DNA from: Meandrina meandrites
Lineage: Eukaryota; Cnidaria; Anthozoa; Scleractinia; Meandrinidae
Length of the DNA stretch: 64,000 bases
Direction of reading: 5' to 3'
Assembly (NCBI GenBank): GCA_963693305.1
Contig: OY855903.1
Span: 21,091,755-21,155,754 of the forward strand
The notes below the pieces were generated by a model. It did not search any database, was not told where the DNA came from, and saw only the letters and a list, made by a program, of their open reading frames with translations. The translations under genes were made by a program, and so were the position numbers. Positions within the stretch are counted from its first letter, which is position 1; every line of letters starts with the position of its first letter. This document shows positions 35,701-48,356 of this stretch, piece by piece.

Positions 35701-35833
35701 AAACGAGAACACTGTGTTTCCATTCAGATGGGCGCTGAACTGTCGTCGAGTTACCATGCTGAGAGGTTTCGAGAGAATATTGGAATGGAAGCTCCCCTCG
35801 ACACCTGATAGCGATGAATGTCCAAAACAATAA
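32789..35833 (+). pseudogene. MYND-DUF4470 gene copy D, nonsense codon in exon 1
   Basis: Exon 1 is 32789-33383, intron 33384-34622, exon 2 34623-35833; read through, it would give 601 residues. Codon 59 is TAA (32963-32965) where copy B has CAA. The first MYND finger is complete before the stop, so a 58-residue one-finger peptide is possible. An in-frame ATG at 32972 could restart translation and give a protein lacking finger 1 but keeping finger 2 (ligand Cys at 33008-33010 retained), DUF4470 and the whole of exon 2, which is open. Sister of copy B from the segmental duplication; B is damaged in exon 2 and D in exon 1. AATAAA overlaps the stop codon (about 35829-35834). Confidence 0.87.
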
Positions 35834-36494
35834 AAAAAAGCTGTTAGCCAGTTATATATTCTTTTGAACGCCTTTGACATTTGCAAATGCGTCGTATCAC
35901 GTATTCTGTTATGCAGTGGTGTGAACATTCAAGGGCCAAAATTTCCAAGTTTCCAAGTCTTATCATCCAATCGGATAATAGTGCAAGAACTTACGAGCAT
36001 TCAAAAATTCGCTACGCCCATCAGAATGGCGCCGAAAGGATACGCCATGTTGCTTAGAGACCGTTAGTGACGAAAACCGTGTGCTTATATCAGTAACTTT
36101 TCGGAGTCACCTCGCCTACGCGATATCCAAAATACTTCGATATCTTAAAATAGTAGCCGTAGCTTTTGCAGTAGATTCAGTCGCTAAACCACACACGCCG
36201 AACGACAACAAAACATCACAAAAGGAAGATTTGAGCAGCCTTTGTTTAGTTTTTCGAGATAAGCTAGAGAGTAAAGAGTGATTGTGATCGAGGAAAGCTG
36301 AGAAACCTCGTCACACATGTATAACTGAAATGAACTTTATTTGTGCGGGCTGTAGCTGTAGAGATTATGAATGGCCAGGATTAATCAAAACTGTAGAAAT
36401 AGAGTAATTCAGTTTTAAATACTTAGCATTAGCCGGGAGGAGCCCCAAAAGATGGCTTGTCGAGGTCTTGAGAAATTGTGATCAGTCAGGATTT
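35834..36494. other. MYND-D 3' flank
   Basis: Non-coding; matches 10680-11345 of unit 1 up to the insertion point of the 4.8-kb element. Confidence 0.6.
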
Positions 36495-39400
36495 TTAAGA
36501 GCGACTTTTTTCCATGGCCGAGTGGGAGGTGGCACATGATGAAAAAAACACTACTTTCATATTTAATTCAGAGATACCTTATGGTCAGTCAATCAACGTG
36601 GTGCAATTTGTTTTTTCAAAGCTATTTTTATTTTGCGGAAAATTCTCAAAAACTGTAACGAGCGCCGACAGCCATAAAATGGTCGAAATTCATAGCACGA
36701 GTAAGAGCACAAGAACTTTGCTGCTCAAAAGCGCAGAATAAAGTACGCTTTTCTTAAGTTTGTATATTTGTAAAGGAGGCATTAAAAAATGATTTGAGTC
36801 TAACAACAGGATTATTAAGGCAAATTTGAATTTCTGGAGCCTGTTTGAAAATCGCTAAAATATGATTGATTAAAAATCACATTTTGGAGCAGTTTTTCAA
36901 GGAACACTTTTCCTATGCGGTATAACTCAGAATCACTTAAGATTTGGTTTTTGATAAGTGGAAATGATGTTCTTTTTAATGGCATAAAAATTAGCCTGGG
37001 GCTTTTAATAACTACCAGGAACTAGCCCTTTCCATTTGGACGAAATCACAACACCGACTTGTCAACAACCGCAAAGAATCGAATTACGCTTTCGTTTCTC
37101 AAAGCCAAAATTCCAACAAAATCTTACTGCTTAGCACCATACTAGATGAGAAACTCAATATATTTAGCTTACCTGGAGAAACAATTCGTTGAAGATATGT
37201 ATATCCTACTTTCGTTTTAAATACTTCATAAGCACTTGGACGGTGTTTCCCAAATCGCACATTCAGAATTCAGTTCACCATTAAAAACTGTTCCGGAGGG
37301 TTCTTGCAGGAAACATCGCATTGCTTGACAGTTCCAACCACATAAAACGGCCACTTAATACAAGGGACTTGTTTTCACTTTTCTCAAAAAGCGTTTTGAC
37401 CGTTGTAATCAGTGCAGGAGATCAATAAAAGCGAAAATGGCGCTTTGATCTTGACTTTTCGCTCATTGTTCTGTCACGCAATGACATGTCACTCGAGAGG
37501 AGGCTCGGTTACATATTCAATTAATCTGTCTTTTATATTTTGATTGGCGTTATATTTAGAGGACTAGAGATAAATTTTAGGTGTTGTTGGCAAAACAGTT
37601 TTAAAAAAGCATATGCAAAAACATATATGAAGTCAAACCTAAAATGGGGACGGTTCACCGAGTAACTGCTGTCGTTGTTGTTTTTTTTTTACGGAGTACT
37701 GCAACTGTTCTTTTTTTTCGAAGTTACTGCTGTTTCGTTTCTTTTTCGGAGCAGTTTCAACGCGATGTTGCACTGCTGTTCCGTCATGGCCTGGCACGGA
37801 TTATATATGTTTTGTTTGGAGAAAAGTGGAAATAGCATTCTAAAATACCCGAGAGCTTGTTTGCAGATCAATTTGTGAAAGAAACAGAAAATAAATTAGA
37901 TTAAGCGCAGTTCCAACAATATAATGAGCATCGCGCCATTCAAAGTTCCTTAAGCAAACAAGAACGGGTTTTGGTTTATCGCTGTTTTTACTGAATGCAG
38001 AATTTTACAGATTACAGAATGGAGATCAATTGTTCTTTTCAAAGACTAGTTGGGGATACTGCTCCCAAGATAGGCGAAGTCGAGTTGCAGAAAAAGGTTC
38101 CGTTATACTCCCTCTGCGCTCATGTGAAAAGGACATCTCGGCACACAAACTGGCTGTGGGCGTAAATGACGTTGAGTCGGAAGTCGATATCATTTTAGCA
38201 CGGGCATCGACCTTCACTATACCTTCAGTGATTTCGGACATGTCTATCTGCCCAGCTCATCGCTCCTCTTTGGGCACTGGCTGGCGAAGAGGCTCGCAAC
38301 GGTGCCTCGTTCCAGCAGAATTATCGAGGAATGCCAAAGAGCGGAAATCGCGCAAAGCTGGCCGCGGTATCAACAAAGCGCTTTCGAGAACGATCCTTCG
38401 ACGCACGGAAGTATTTGTCCCTGGTGGATCTAGTAAAATCTGTGATTTTGTAAATTTACGATAGAAGGTAATGATAGACGAAACGATAATTTGCAGGTCC
38501 AAATGAAATCGACGCATTAAATTCAGCGGAAACAAAAAAGTTGTATTTAACTAGCCATTACTGTAGCGTGAGCTAGTTTAATTAAAATGTTTATCAGTAA
38601 CTTAATTTTTTTCTGTAGACTTCTTGTCGCAAATTCTTGAAACACACCGTGCGGCCTGGGACCGAGCCGAGTCCTGACCCACTCGAGGCTTTTTTCTTTC
38701 ACGGTCACTCAGCCTATACTACACTGGACTGAAAACACCACAAGCGCTCGGAGTGAAGGGTGAAGGACAGAATCCGTTGGGGGTGGGGGGGGGGGGGGAG
38801 GTGGGGTGGGAGGAAGGTGAGCGGCTGTACATATAACTCCGGAGAGTTATGTGAAAGGCAAAGGTCATCACGCATCTTTTTATGTTGTGCTGTTGTTTTA
38901 AGTGCGCTCGCGTACTGACAAGTTTGAATGCCCCCCTAAAACGCACGCTGAAACTGAAAATGTGAAAAAGCATTTATGACATTCCTCTACGTAATGGAGT
39001 TGGGGACGGGAAGTCCCATATTAAGAGATGATAGGAATGCTCGTCTTCTCGCTCAGATTTTGGTCTCACTTAGGCTGTTCAGGACAGGACGCCAGTAAGT
39101 TTAGCCGTCAAGGCTTCGTTTAGAATTGCAGGTAAAGAAAAAAACGCTATCGTGCTTTGTTGGCAGGCTAGAACGATTTGGCATGGAAAATGGTATCTTC
39201 CAGGGATCAAGCAAGAAAGCTTGAACCCAAGCCCAGATTGATGTCCGTTTGGGGTTCCGACGAGCATTACCGTCGTTTGAATGGAATTCTGGATACGAAG
39301 TTTGTAATCATTTCAACAGGAATGAAAAGCCTGCACAAATTGCTGCAATTTTGTATTCAAGACATGACTATGACTATGACAATGACTAAGAAATTAGTTG

Positions 39401-41298
39401 GTTCTAGATGCAGTGCTCATTTTCAAGTCTGTAGACCCTTGCTATTGGTTTGGAATAAAAAAGGGAAACTGGAGTGGTTAAGAGCGGAGCGACTTTTTTA
39501 TGACCGACTGAGAGATTGCACATGCGGTCGTGCAAGCGAACGGGAGAAAACTGCTCGCTTACATTTTTTTAACAGGATTGAGGGCAGAGGTTGATCGACT
39601 ACTGCGTAAGTGGCAACCATCATGATGTTCAATACAAACTTCGCAAATGCGAAATCCTCAAAATACAGTTGATAAGAATGAAGTTATCGTTTAGTTGGGA
39701 TCGGACTAAGCTACATTTACGCCAAGGAAATTACCACAACATCTGGGCAGCGGGAACACTAATGGTACAGAAACAAAACGACCCTACAAGGTTTTGGATT
39801 TCTGCAGTTTTGCATTCAGTTGAAAAAAATATTGCCAATCTAGTTGCGTATAACTTTATTACTTCTCACAAAGCTTTCACAACATGGCTATGACTAAGTA
39901 CGAAAAGAAGTGGTTAGAGTTACCCCACCCCACCTCCTCCCCCCCCCCCCCCCCGCTAAGTGGGGAACTTACAAATAGTTCCGCCATGGAGTTCAAGCCA
40001 TTGCCCCTTTAATATACCATTTCTGACAGAAAGATAACCCTTTAAGAAGGGATGCTGTTTCACTTTAATACCCCCCTAAAATACTTACATGAAACAACAG
40101 TTTGTTGGGTCTGTTTGAAAAGCATTTCACTTACCTAAATAACAGTTTTCCTTACCCTTTCCCATACTCCAACTCATGAGATCGTACGTTTATAAGCCTC
40201 AAGTCTGAAAAAAATTTAAGCACCAATGGGGAGAGCCTCCCACCGCACAGTACCCACACCTCCAGCCCCCCGGGAGTTCGTGTTGTAGCAGTCTCTCATT
40301 GCGTGACAAACACAAGGTCCACGAGTTATGTCACGAAACCGTTCTTTGAATATCTATGTACCATTTGGGGCTCTAAACTTCGTTTAAGTGCATCTGTTCA
40401 CCGTGCTATCAAGTCTCTTGTATGAACGGCTGTACGGAAGTTGACATACAATTAAAATTGTCAAGAAATACGATGCAAACGGGAGTTCTGCGAACAGAGA
40501 CTGACTGTGTAATTAGTAACATAGTCGCTTGCCCATGGGATAAAGCAATTTGCCGACGAAAGAAGGGTAAAAACCAATGTTCAAACGCTGCTTTTGCGAG
40601 GTAAGAGTAAAACATTAAATACTTCATCTAGTATGGAGCTAAACGATAAGATTTTGTTCGAATTTTGGCTTCGTTAAAAAGAAAGCATACCGCGTAATTC
40701 GATTATTTGCCGTTGTTGACATTAGTCGCTGTTGTGATTTCCTCGAAATGCAACAGGCTATTTCTTGGCTGAAATTAAAAGCCCCAAGCAATTTTTTATA
40801 TCCTTAAAAAGGACATCATTTCTACTTATCAAAGCCTTAATCTCAAATGATTCTGGGTTATACCGCATAGGAAAAGTGTTTCATGAAAAACTGCTCCAAA
40901 ATGAAATCTGCAAACAATGAAAAAATGGTGATTTTCAAATACTCGCCTGGAATTCAAAGTTTAGTTAATTGTCAAGTTATTAGACTCAAATCATTTGTTT
41001 ATGCTTCCTGTACAAAAGTCCAAATTTGAGAAAGGCCTGCTTCCTTTTGCGCCTTTGAGTAGCAAAGTTCTTGAGGCCATGCTCGTCGCTTTCGTTTCGG
41101 GCATTTTATGGCGGCGGGCGCTCGTTACAGTTTTTTAGTATTTTCTCGAAAATAAAAATAGATTTGAACAAAAAAATTTCACCACGTTTATTGACTCACC
41201 ATAGGGTATCTGTGAGCAAAAAATAAAGGTAGTTGATTTTGTAAGCATGTGCCACATTTTTCCGATTTCACGCGGTCTTCAGAAAAATCCGCTCTTAA
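36495..41298. mobile_element. 4.8-kb element with ~650-bp terminal inverted repeats, TTAA target
   Basis: Element 36499-41294 is flanked by TTAA (36495-36498, 41295-41298). The empty site in unit 1 reads GGATTTTTAATCAGTGG (about 11334-11350), an exact match once the element and one TTAA are removed. Ends begin GAGCG. Homologous inverted ends extend about 650 bp (36499-37150 against 40630-41294) with many substitutions, so the element is old or an imperfect-TIR family. Inside are a + strand frame at 38030-38464 containing I-C-P-A-H-R-S-S-L-G-T-G-W-R-R followed by a basic stretch, G- and C-homopolymer tracts (about 38780, 39936-39953), and a nested repeat at about 39050-39290 resembling 17350-17770. 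No intact transposase is recognised. TTAA suits Kolobok or piggyBac. Confidence 0.85.
38030..38464 (+). CDS. Hypothetical protein frame inside the 4.8-kb element
   Basis: A 144-codon open frame (possibly one exon) with a C-P-x-H-R motif, a G-W-R-R turn and a lysine/arginine-rich segment (A-K-E-R-K-S-R-K-A). C-P-x-H-R with a nearby G-x-x-W is a pattern I associate with dispersed element-coded proteins in cnidarians, but I cannot name a family. The start codon is uncertain because the frame may begin at an intron. Confidence 0.3.
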   Translation: MFFSKTSWGYCSQDRRSRVAEKGSVILPLRSCEKDISAHKLAVGVNDVESEVDIILARASTFTIPSVISDMSICPAHRSSLGTGWRRGSQRCLVPAELSRNAKERKSRKAGRGINKALSRTILRRTEVFVPGGSSKICDFVNLR

Positions 41299-44200
41299 TC
41301 AGTGGAGAAATATTCTTTATTATCAAAAAAGTTTCATCTGTCAAGAATTGAAGCGATTTAACATCTTTAATGAAATGCCCGAGAAAATCATGATGTTGTG
41401 TACTTAAAGTGCCCATAAAAGATCGAATAAAACGGCCTTTTCAAAATGCAAGAGAAACTCCCGCCCTGTGTACTTAAGTTCGGTCGAGAAATTAAAAATA
41501 AAAGCAACTCCTATTCAGTGTTGCTGACTTCGGTCATTAGACGAAATGATGAAATTCCGTGACAATGACTCTCAGACCTTTCCAAATTGCGACAGGACAA
41601 ACTTTAAACTTCAGACAGGAGACATGCATGATGATTTATTGTGATCGCTTAATCATGTCATCATGAAGGGTAAATCAAGATCACTTCCAGTTTATTTGAT
41701 AGTCTTTCAGTTTTTTCTAAACGATGCGCACGGCCCTTCTCTTCTAAAAATTTTCTTTGTGTATGTTTACATCTCAGCAATGAATGAGATTGCAAATCAG
41801 ATGCCAGAAAGGAAGAAAAACCCGCTTGCCTCCTAGCTCTACATGGGAGAAGAGCATTTCAAGCTCTTAACAGGAACAGACCAAGTGTGTGTTGAAAGCT
41901 AAGGACCACTGTATACTAGTTTGTAAAGTTTTTTGTTTTTGTAAGTGCTATATTGTAATATTAATAAAGTGAAAAAAAATCTTGGCGCGAGGAAAAGATG
42001 CAAAGCTTTTTCATAATAACTTCGATTGAGGAGGATAACTATCCAGTGCCTGATCATCTTTTAAAAATACTGATGGGTGCGTTTAACAATGCGTATTCAA
42101 AAACGTGAAAGCGTAGATATTGGCCATGGGTGCTTACCATTTACATGGAAAACCTGAAATTCTGGTTGGAAACTCAAATGGCTCGCATCACTCTGTTTGG
42201 AACGTTTTGCAAATTATGGCCACTAGTTGTGCAAATGCACTTTTCGTCTTCCTTTCAATCTAGTCAGTGCAGCTGGATAATTTTTAAACCATTTATTTCT
42301 TCCGTAAAGCCAAAATCAGTTATGAAATTGATTGTGCATGGAATTTTCAACCGGATGGTTTGTGTAAATGGTAAGCACCCATTGTGTGTAAGTTTCCGAT
42401 TGACACCCTGAAGAAAATATATGAGCCGTATGAACATCTCTGACAAATCAAGTATACAAGTGCTCGTGCAAAAATGCACAATCCAGGGACCCCCCCCCCC
42501 TTTTTTTAAGGAAATTAGGTATCGCGGGCGACTTCAAATGCTCAGTGCGGCCGTGCTCATCAGAACGTTGCTTACGGTAACAGAGTTCTGAGACTCGAGA
42601 GGGAAAAAGCAATAGAAATGCCAAACGTATATGAAGTGCGCAATTTTACGTTGCAAATTTGTCTAAAAAACAATACAATTTAATTTCTGTATTTGATATC
42701 ATGATACTCAGCACGTTTTTGAGTCCACTTGGAACTCCATGTTAATATTTGCAAGACCATCAACGTGAACTGTTTGCCCGTTTTGACATTCTTAGACTGG
42801 AATCATTAACATTTGAAAACGAAACATTTAAACCCGCTATTAATTTCGGTATTTGTTCCATTTAAAACAATTAACAAAGACAATATCAAATAGTTTTAAA
42901 CTGAACTGACATGATTTTTTTCAGAGTCTAGACATTTCAAAATTTCATCTTCAAAAATTAGACTTATTTCACAGAGGCACGTTCCAAGTGGGTGCAATTT
43001 AAATTGGTTAGGTAGCTTTTCTAGTCGATAGACCGTAGCATGAATTTAATAACCAGACTGAAAATTCTATATTCTCCACAGCATTATCATTATTTTTTTA
43101 ACGCAAAAATAAAAAGAAGGTAAAAGATCACTTAAGGTCCATTTGCATTGATGCGATAAAAAACGATACTTCATTTAACCATAAGAAAAGCACTTGCGAT
43201 AAAATGACACAGCTGGTGAGAAGGATTGAAAATAGGCAATGTGGATTAATGGCTATAAACACGACGGCCCTGTTTTCAGTCACATTAATAAATTAAATGA
43301 CATAATCAGAAGGGTATCGAAATTTATTTACACAGACGCCGTGTTCCCAAAGCTGTCAAAAGTAGCAGTTGCTGCTCAAGTTCAATCACGATACCTAATA
43401 TAAAAGTTACCAAAAAGGGTAAATCTCGATATATATGTCTTTTGTATATTTTTAGAATTCATGAGAGTTTGAAACATTTGTTAACAAATATTATTTGTTC
43501 AATCTTAAATGGTCAATAGATATTATCGTGGCAAACACATCAAAAATTGAAAATTTCATCCTCTTTGAACATATCGTTCATCGAATGTTAAGTTATTCCC
43601 TTGAACGTTTGTTTTGCAAATTAAACTTGTTCGGACGAAAACTCAGTTCAACCCATTGACAGAAGTGGAAGATGAAGATGATGATGATGAAGAAGAAGAA
43701 GACTAATCTTTAAGTTGGCAGTCATGTTTATCAATTTAATTCACACCCAGTGTGTATAGAGGTTTGTATTTTCCGCAGCTGTTGCTTTTGAATAAACTCA
43801 GGAAAAGCAACAGTAAACAGAAGATAAAAGATCATTTAGGGTTTATTTGCGCTGATGCGGCAAACAAACACATTAATCAACACAGATCAAGTCACGCAGG
43901 TGGCAAGAAAGGCCTTGCAGAAACTGTCCTGATGACAGAGGGTGGAGATCTTGACAAAAAAAGGGAAAAAAAATCTAGCTGAGGTTTTAAGAAATTGTAG
44001 GATGTTTCCAGAAACAAGACATACTATATTATGTACTATACCCGATATATCTATATACTCACTCCTGGTTGATAATCAATTTATCTACAAGTCTAATAAA
44101 TCAGTGCGTGCATTCCTAGAAATGAAAGAATCATTTGAAAATAGAACTTTTATTCATTGTCATTTAGGCTTCCCAGCATCAAACAGTAGTCGTACTTGGC

Positions 44201-46532
44201 TCATATAAGCTTTAAGAAAACTTTACTCTTCTAAGGAAGAAATAAGCAGAACAACTCTAGCTAAAAGCTAAAATATGCATCAACATGTAGGTTTAATTTT
44301 CATCATATATATTCCCACTGACTCAATAAGCTAGTGCCGGTGGACATGACGATTCACAATCAGAAATAAAGAGATAGGTTGTATGAGTTCCTGAAGCTGG
44401 ACTGTGCATGCACCGCATCGCGATCGGTGAAGTTGGTAAACGACATTTTGATAAAAATGTGCACAAACCATTCTAACGAGGCAATATATTGTCTGACGAT
44501 CGATAGTCTCGCTAAAAGGATATGAAAAGTTTAATTCCTTTTATTTCCAGAGTGGATTTACAAAGCACGTGAAAGCAATGAATTACGTTTTCTGGCTTGA
44601 AAATATATTGACGGTGTAGCTTGATCCAGCTTAATAAACACAGCCTATTTTCAAATTCATCGTTAAAAGCAATTATTTAGCATGCCTAGGTTTGATCTAG
44701 GTTTATAAACACAGGCGTCATGTTCTTAAAGTTGCCAAAATGAATTTCTTGAAACTTAATGTAGTGTCAAGTTACGACATGGTTAGTTTTTCATTCAAAG
44801 AAAAAATCGTTTAAATTTTTCTTTAATCCGATAAACGTACACAAAAATATCCCTTTTAGAATTAGGAATTTTAAGAAAGAAGAAAAATATAGTAAAACTA
44901 CCTGTTGGATCTGAAGTGGGAAGTCACTTTTATTTATTCAGGCAGAATCTCACTAGGACGTAAGTATATCCCAGAAAAAGAAAGAAAACGTGGCAAATAA
45001 AGAAAACGTGGCAAATAAATACTGTAAAAAGCTCCATTAAGACCCCAGGGGTAGGGGGCATATTTCTTTTTAAGAGGGGTTCATTAGAGGGAGGGGCTTA
45101 TTAGAGACGGGGAAGGGAGAGGGTTATGTTAGTTAGGGTACATATAAAAGAATAAAAGTGAACTTTTTAATGTTCCAGTGCTGTTTGGAAACGCGTTTTT
45201 ACAAAAGTAGCGAAAAAAAAATAGTAAAAATAAATACTTTTAGAAGCGAAAAAATGTCTTGTTTCGTGGTTTACAAATTGTCATGATTTACGAGGCGGGG
45301 GGCGTAATAGAGAGGAAGGTTTATTAAAGAAGAGACTTTCAGCGTGGGGGTTGATTAGAGAGGGCGGGGGGGGGGGGGCTTAAGTAAAAAAATTTCTAGG
45401 GTATAAAATTGATCGGAGTTCAAAGAGAAGTTCATTCGCTTTTGGACAGCAAAGGGTACGTATGGAGAAGTTACCCATGCAAGTTTGTAGCTGTGTTTTT
45501 TTTTGTGTGTTAAATTTAAAATTTTGATCCTATCTTCTTTTCTACCATTTAGCTTTTTGTCTGCGTAATTTTTGCTCTATCGACCCAGTTGCTGAAGTAC
45601 TTAATTGGTAAGTGATTCATATAGCTTAACAGCGACCCTTTACCGACGAAATCCTCAGCTAAAATGAAAACTCAGACAGGCAAGATACCCTAATATTAGA
45701 GCTGATGCAGAGAGTTACTTGAAAAAATCTTTACAAAATCGTTCAGTTTGGGTTCATTTGGTTAACTGTTACAGTGGCGATCCTCAATTTTTCAAAGTTA
45801 CTCCTTTTTTCTTTGTTGAACAAATTAAAAAAATAGAAGGTTCACTCAGTATTTATACTGACGTGTCAAGCAAGCATGCACATCTGGATACACTCAAAAA
45901 CAAAAGAAAAAGACCAATTTTACAGCTTCTTAGGTTCGGTCTAGAAACGTGGTCTAAATTTCCGCCTTTATTCCAAGAACCTCTTTTTTAGTCTAGCGAC
46001 TTCGTATGGATCTAACCTAAACTTTCTAATCTTTCAGGATAATTCCGTTACAACACTAGGTCATAAAATTGACTATTGACTATTTGGACACGGTATAGGA
46101 AAAAGAAGACGTGCGAAACTTTTGAAAAAAAATATCTACGTTACACGTGTATATACTGTTAAAATAAAACTTGATTAAAACTGCTCGCTTCGATCTAAGT
46201 TGTTTTTATTGCGGTTCAAAAAGTCGACCGAAAATACGGCACAAGACCAACTGTCTGAAGGAAACAAAGAAGAAGTTATTATAACGGTTTTTCACTGCAA
46301 GGGCCTATCATTGGTCTTTGTACATTATTTCTCTTTTTCCGAAAGGGCCATAAGATATCCAAAGCGCTATATTTGTAAGCTTTTACTTGTAATCCGTACA
46401 AAAATTGTTTCTCGCAAAATGTGAGATTGAAATGGGTTCTCTAGTTATAGGGCTTGCTCCTGCCCATTGTAATTGGAGTTCCTAATGATTTGCTCTTTGT
46501 CTCCGCAGCAGATCGCAAGAAAAGGAAAAGGA
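41299..46532. other. Non-coding tail of duplication unit 2 and upstream region of CTHRC1-3
   Basis: No supported gene. 41299-45974 matches 11345-14812, with unit-2-only blocks at about 42828-43572, 44285-44570 and 44632-44757. The copy of the acidic-tail frame is at 43650-43709. Homology to unit 1 ends near 45974; the final ~550 bp leads into CTHRC1-3. Confidence 0.55.
42126..42382. repeat. 257-bp MITE with ATGGGTGCTTACCATTTACA ends
   Basis: Left end (42126-42145) and right end (42363-42382) are inverted repeats with at most a mismatch or two. In unit 1 the left ~55 bp is missing (junction near 12196), leaving only the right end near 12370-12385. This is either a deletion in unit 1 or a polymorphic copy. 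Confidence 0.65.
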
Positions 46533-47874
46533 ATGGCTTTTATGCTGCGCAAAGTTTCTTTGGCCTCTATGTTGTATGTGATGTTATACTTGGCTGCTTA
46601 TTGCGATGCAGTGGAAAACAAAACAGCAAAACAACCACCGTACGTTATGGTATGTCATTTGCGTCACAGATAAATACATATAGAATCGGCCCTGTATTTA
46701 CTCCTCAAGTTGTCTAATAAAATTAACTAAACAGTGTGGAGCCGAGTAAAGATATAACATAGAGCAACTGTAACGCAGCGAAAAATAATAAAATGGCGCA
46801 TGTTAATAATTTCTTTAACAAATGCGAGGACATAACAATATACCCAGAAAGGAAATTTCATGGAAGAAACATCTTTTTCTTCATCTGAGGCCATCTGGCA
46901 TTACCCAAATTTTCGGTTTTCTTATGTACATCTCAAAACTCATTTCTTATTCTAAATCAGCAGCTTCGTCCTTTCTGTTATGGTGGTATCCCTGGGATGC
47001 ACGGCAAGCCTGGATCTCCTGGGGTACCAGGCCGTGATGGCCGTGATGGCCGTGAAGGAGCCAAAGGTGATCAGGGTAGCCCAGGGAAGACTGGACCCCA
47101 GGGAACTCCAGGACCCAAAGGAACTCCTGGTATCAATGGAAATTATGGCGCTAAAGGAGAACCTGGAGTCCAGGGCCCTCCCGGCCAAAAGGGACAGCGC
47201 GGAGAGAGTGGAACATGTGGAATCCCTGTGACTCCTGGTGCGATGTCTTATAAGAATTGGAAAGAGTGCGCATGGAAAAACTTGAATGACGGCAAAGACA
47301 ACGGTTTGATAAAGGTGAATGTTTTCTTTTACTACAAAATCTTGCGTTGATTCAACAGGATTTGTATACAAGCCTCAACGGTATAATTACAGCTTGGAAA
47401 TGAAAATTACGTTAAGAGCTTTGCAATATCTGGAGGTTTTGGCTGAATAATTTAGAATTGCCAGATGATATATATTTTTTCCTTCTTCTTGATCATTATT
47501 TTTCCCAGGACTGTGTGTTCACTAAAAACTTCTCTGACACATCCCTCCATGTTTACTGGACTGGTGTTCTTAGAATCGCTAACTGTGACAGTTGCTGCAA
47601 ACGCTGGTATTTTACTTTCAACGGTGCTGAATGTGCAGCTCCCCTGCCAATTGACGGTGTTGTATACATGCATAAAGGAAGTGGATCAAATGCCGAAAAT
47701 CTTCACCGTGTCCGCCACATTGAGGGTCACTGTAACAACATCCACAAAGGCAAGGTGCGCGTGGGATTCTGGGTAGCTAATTGTGCCGGATTCAGTGGAA
47801 GTTATGACGCCAAGACAGGCTGGAATTCAGTATCCCGGATCTTTGTTGAAGAAGTTCCTAAACCTCAGCCTTAG
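46533..47874 (+). CDS. CTHRC1: CTHRC1-like secreted collagen-repeat protein, copy 3
   Basis: Exons 46533-46649, 46961-47314 and 47509-47874, phase 0 throughout, encode 278 residues. The ATG was chosen because exon 1 then has the same length (117 nt) as copy 2 and gives a signal peptide (hydrophobic core [11 protein letters not shown]) followed by an N-K-T sequon. The collagen exon has 28 triplets, eight more than copy 2. The last full triplet has Val instead of Gly (GTG at 47228-47230), and two residues earlier in the preceding segment a Cys (TGT, 47216-47218) replaces Ser. The globular domain keeps all hallmark cysteines and the N-F-S sequon. A 5' UTR acceptor (CTCCGCAG) sits just upstream; AATAAA is at 47996-48001. 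Function as for copy 2; trimer stability may differ. Confidence 0.95.
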
Positions 47875-48239
47875 ACCTCGAGACAAAACAACCATTCCTG
47901 TATAAACGCTTAAAAATTGGACAGTTTTATTGTGTAACAAGTGCTTTCTCTGATTACTGGGTGCGCTATTTAATTGTTTCACGCTTGCTGTTTTAAATAA
48001 AATGCAGGAAGATTGACAATCAATGGCTACCTTACTTGTTGGCTTTTCCATTTTATCCTTGCGTAACTCGAGGCTTGCGTAACGCGACTTCAGTAACTTT
48101 CTAAACAATGAACGCTGCAACTGCCGCCTCTGTGAATTTTAATAATAATCATGTATATAGTATTTTTATCACATAAATTTTTATCATGTAAATAGCTCCC
48201 TTTTTTAACATATTAATTATTGTAATAGCTGTAATTATG

Positions 48240-48321
48240 TTTTAGTTTTTTTAGGTAGGTGTCCACAATTAGTAGAGGGGACTTTTCCCCTCAGCTAAAC
48301 ATTTTTTGACACGAAAATAAA

Positions 48322-48356
<35 letters not shown>
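48240..48356 (+). repeat. Retroelement 3' end with (ATT)n tail
   Basis: GAGGGGACTTTTCCCCTCAG (a short hairpin), then AAAATAAAG and at least ten ATT units (about 48323-48356). A polyadenylation-like signal followed by a microsatellite tail is typical of LINE 3' ends. No reverse transcriptase was recognised upstream. Confidence 0.5.

Noticed and set aside
46952..47371. Minus-strand frames across the collagen exons (also 26497-26763, 52446-52844)
   Set aside because: Reverse complements of Gly-X-Y repeats are often open; the sense strand is CTHRC1.
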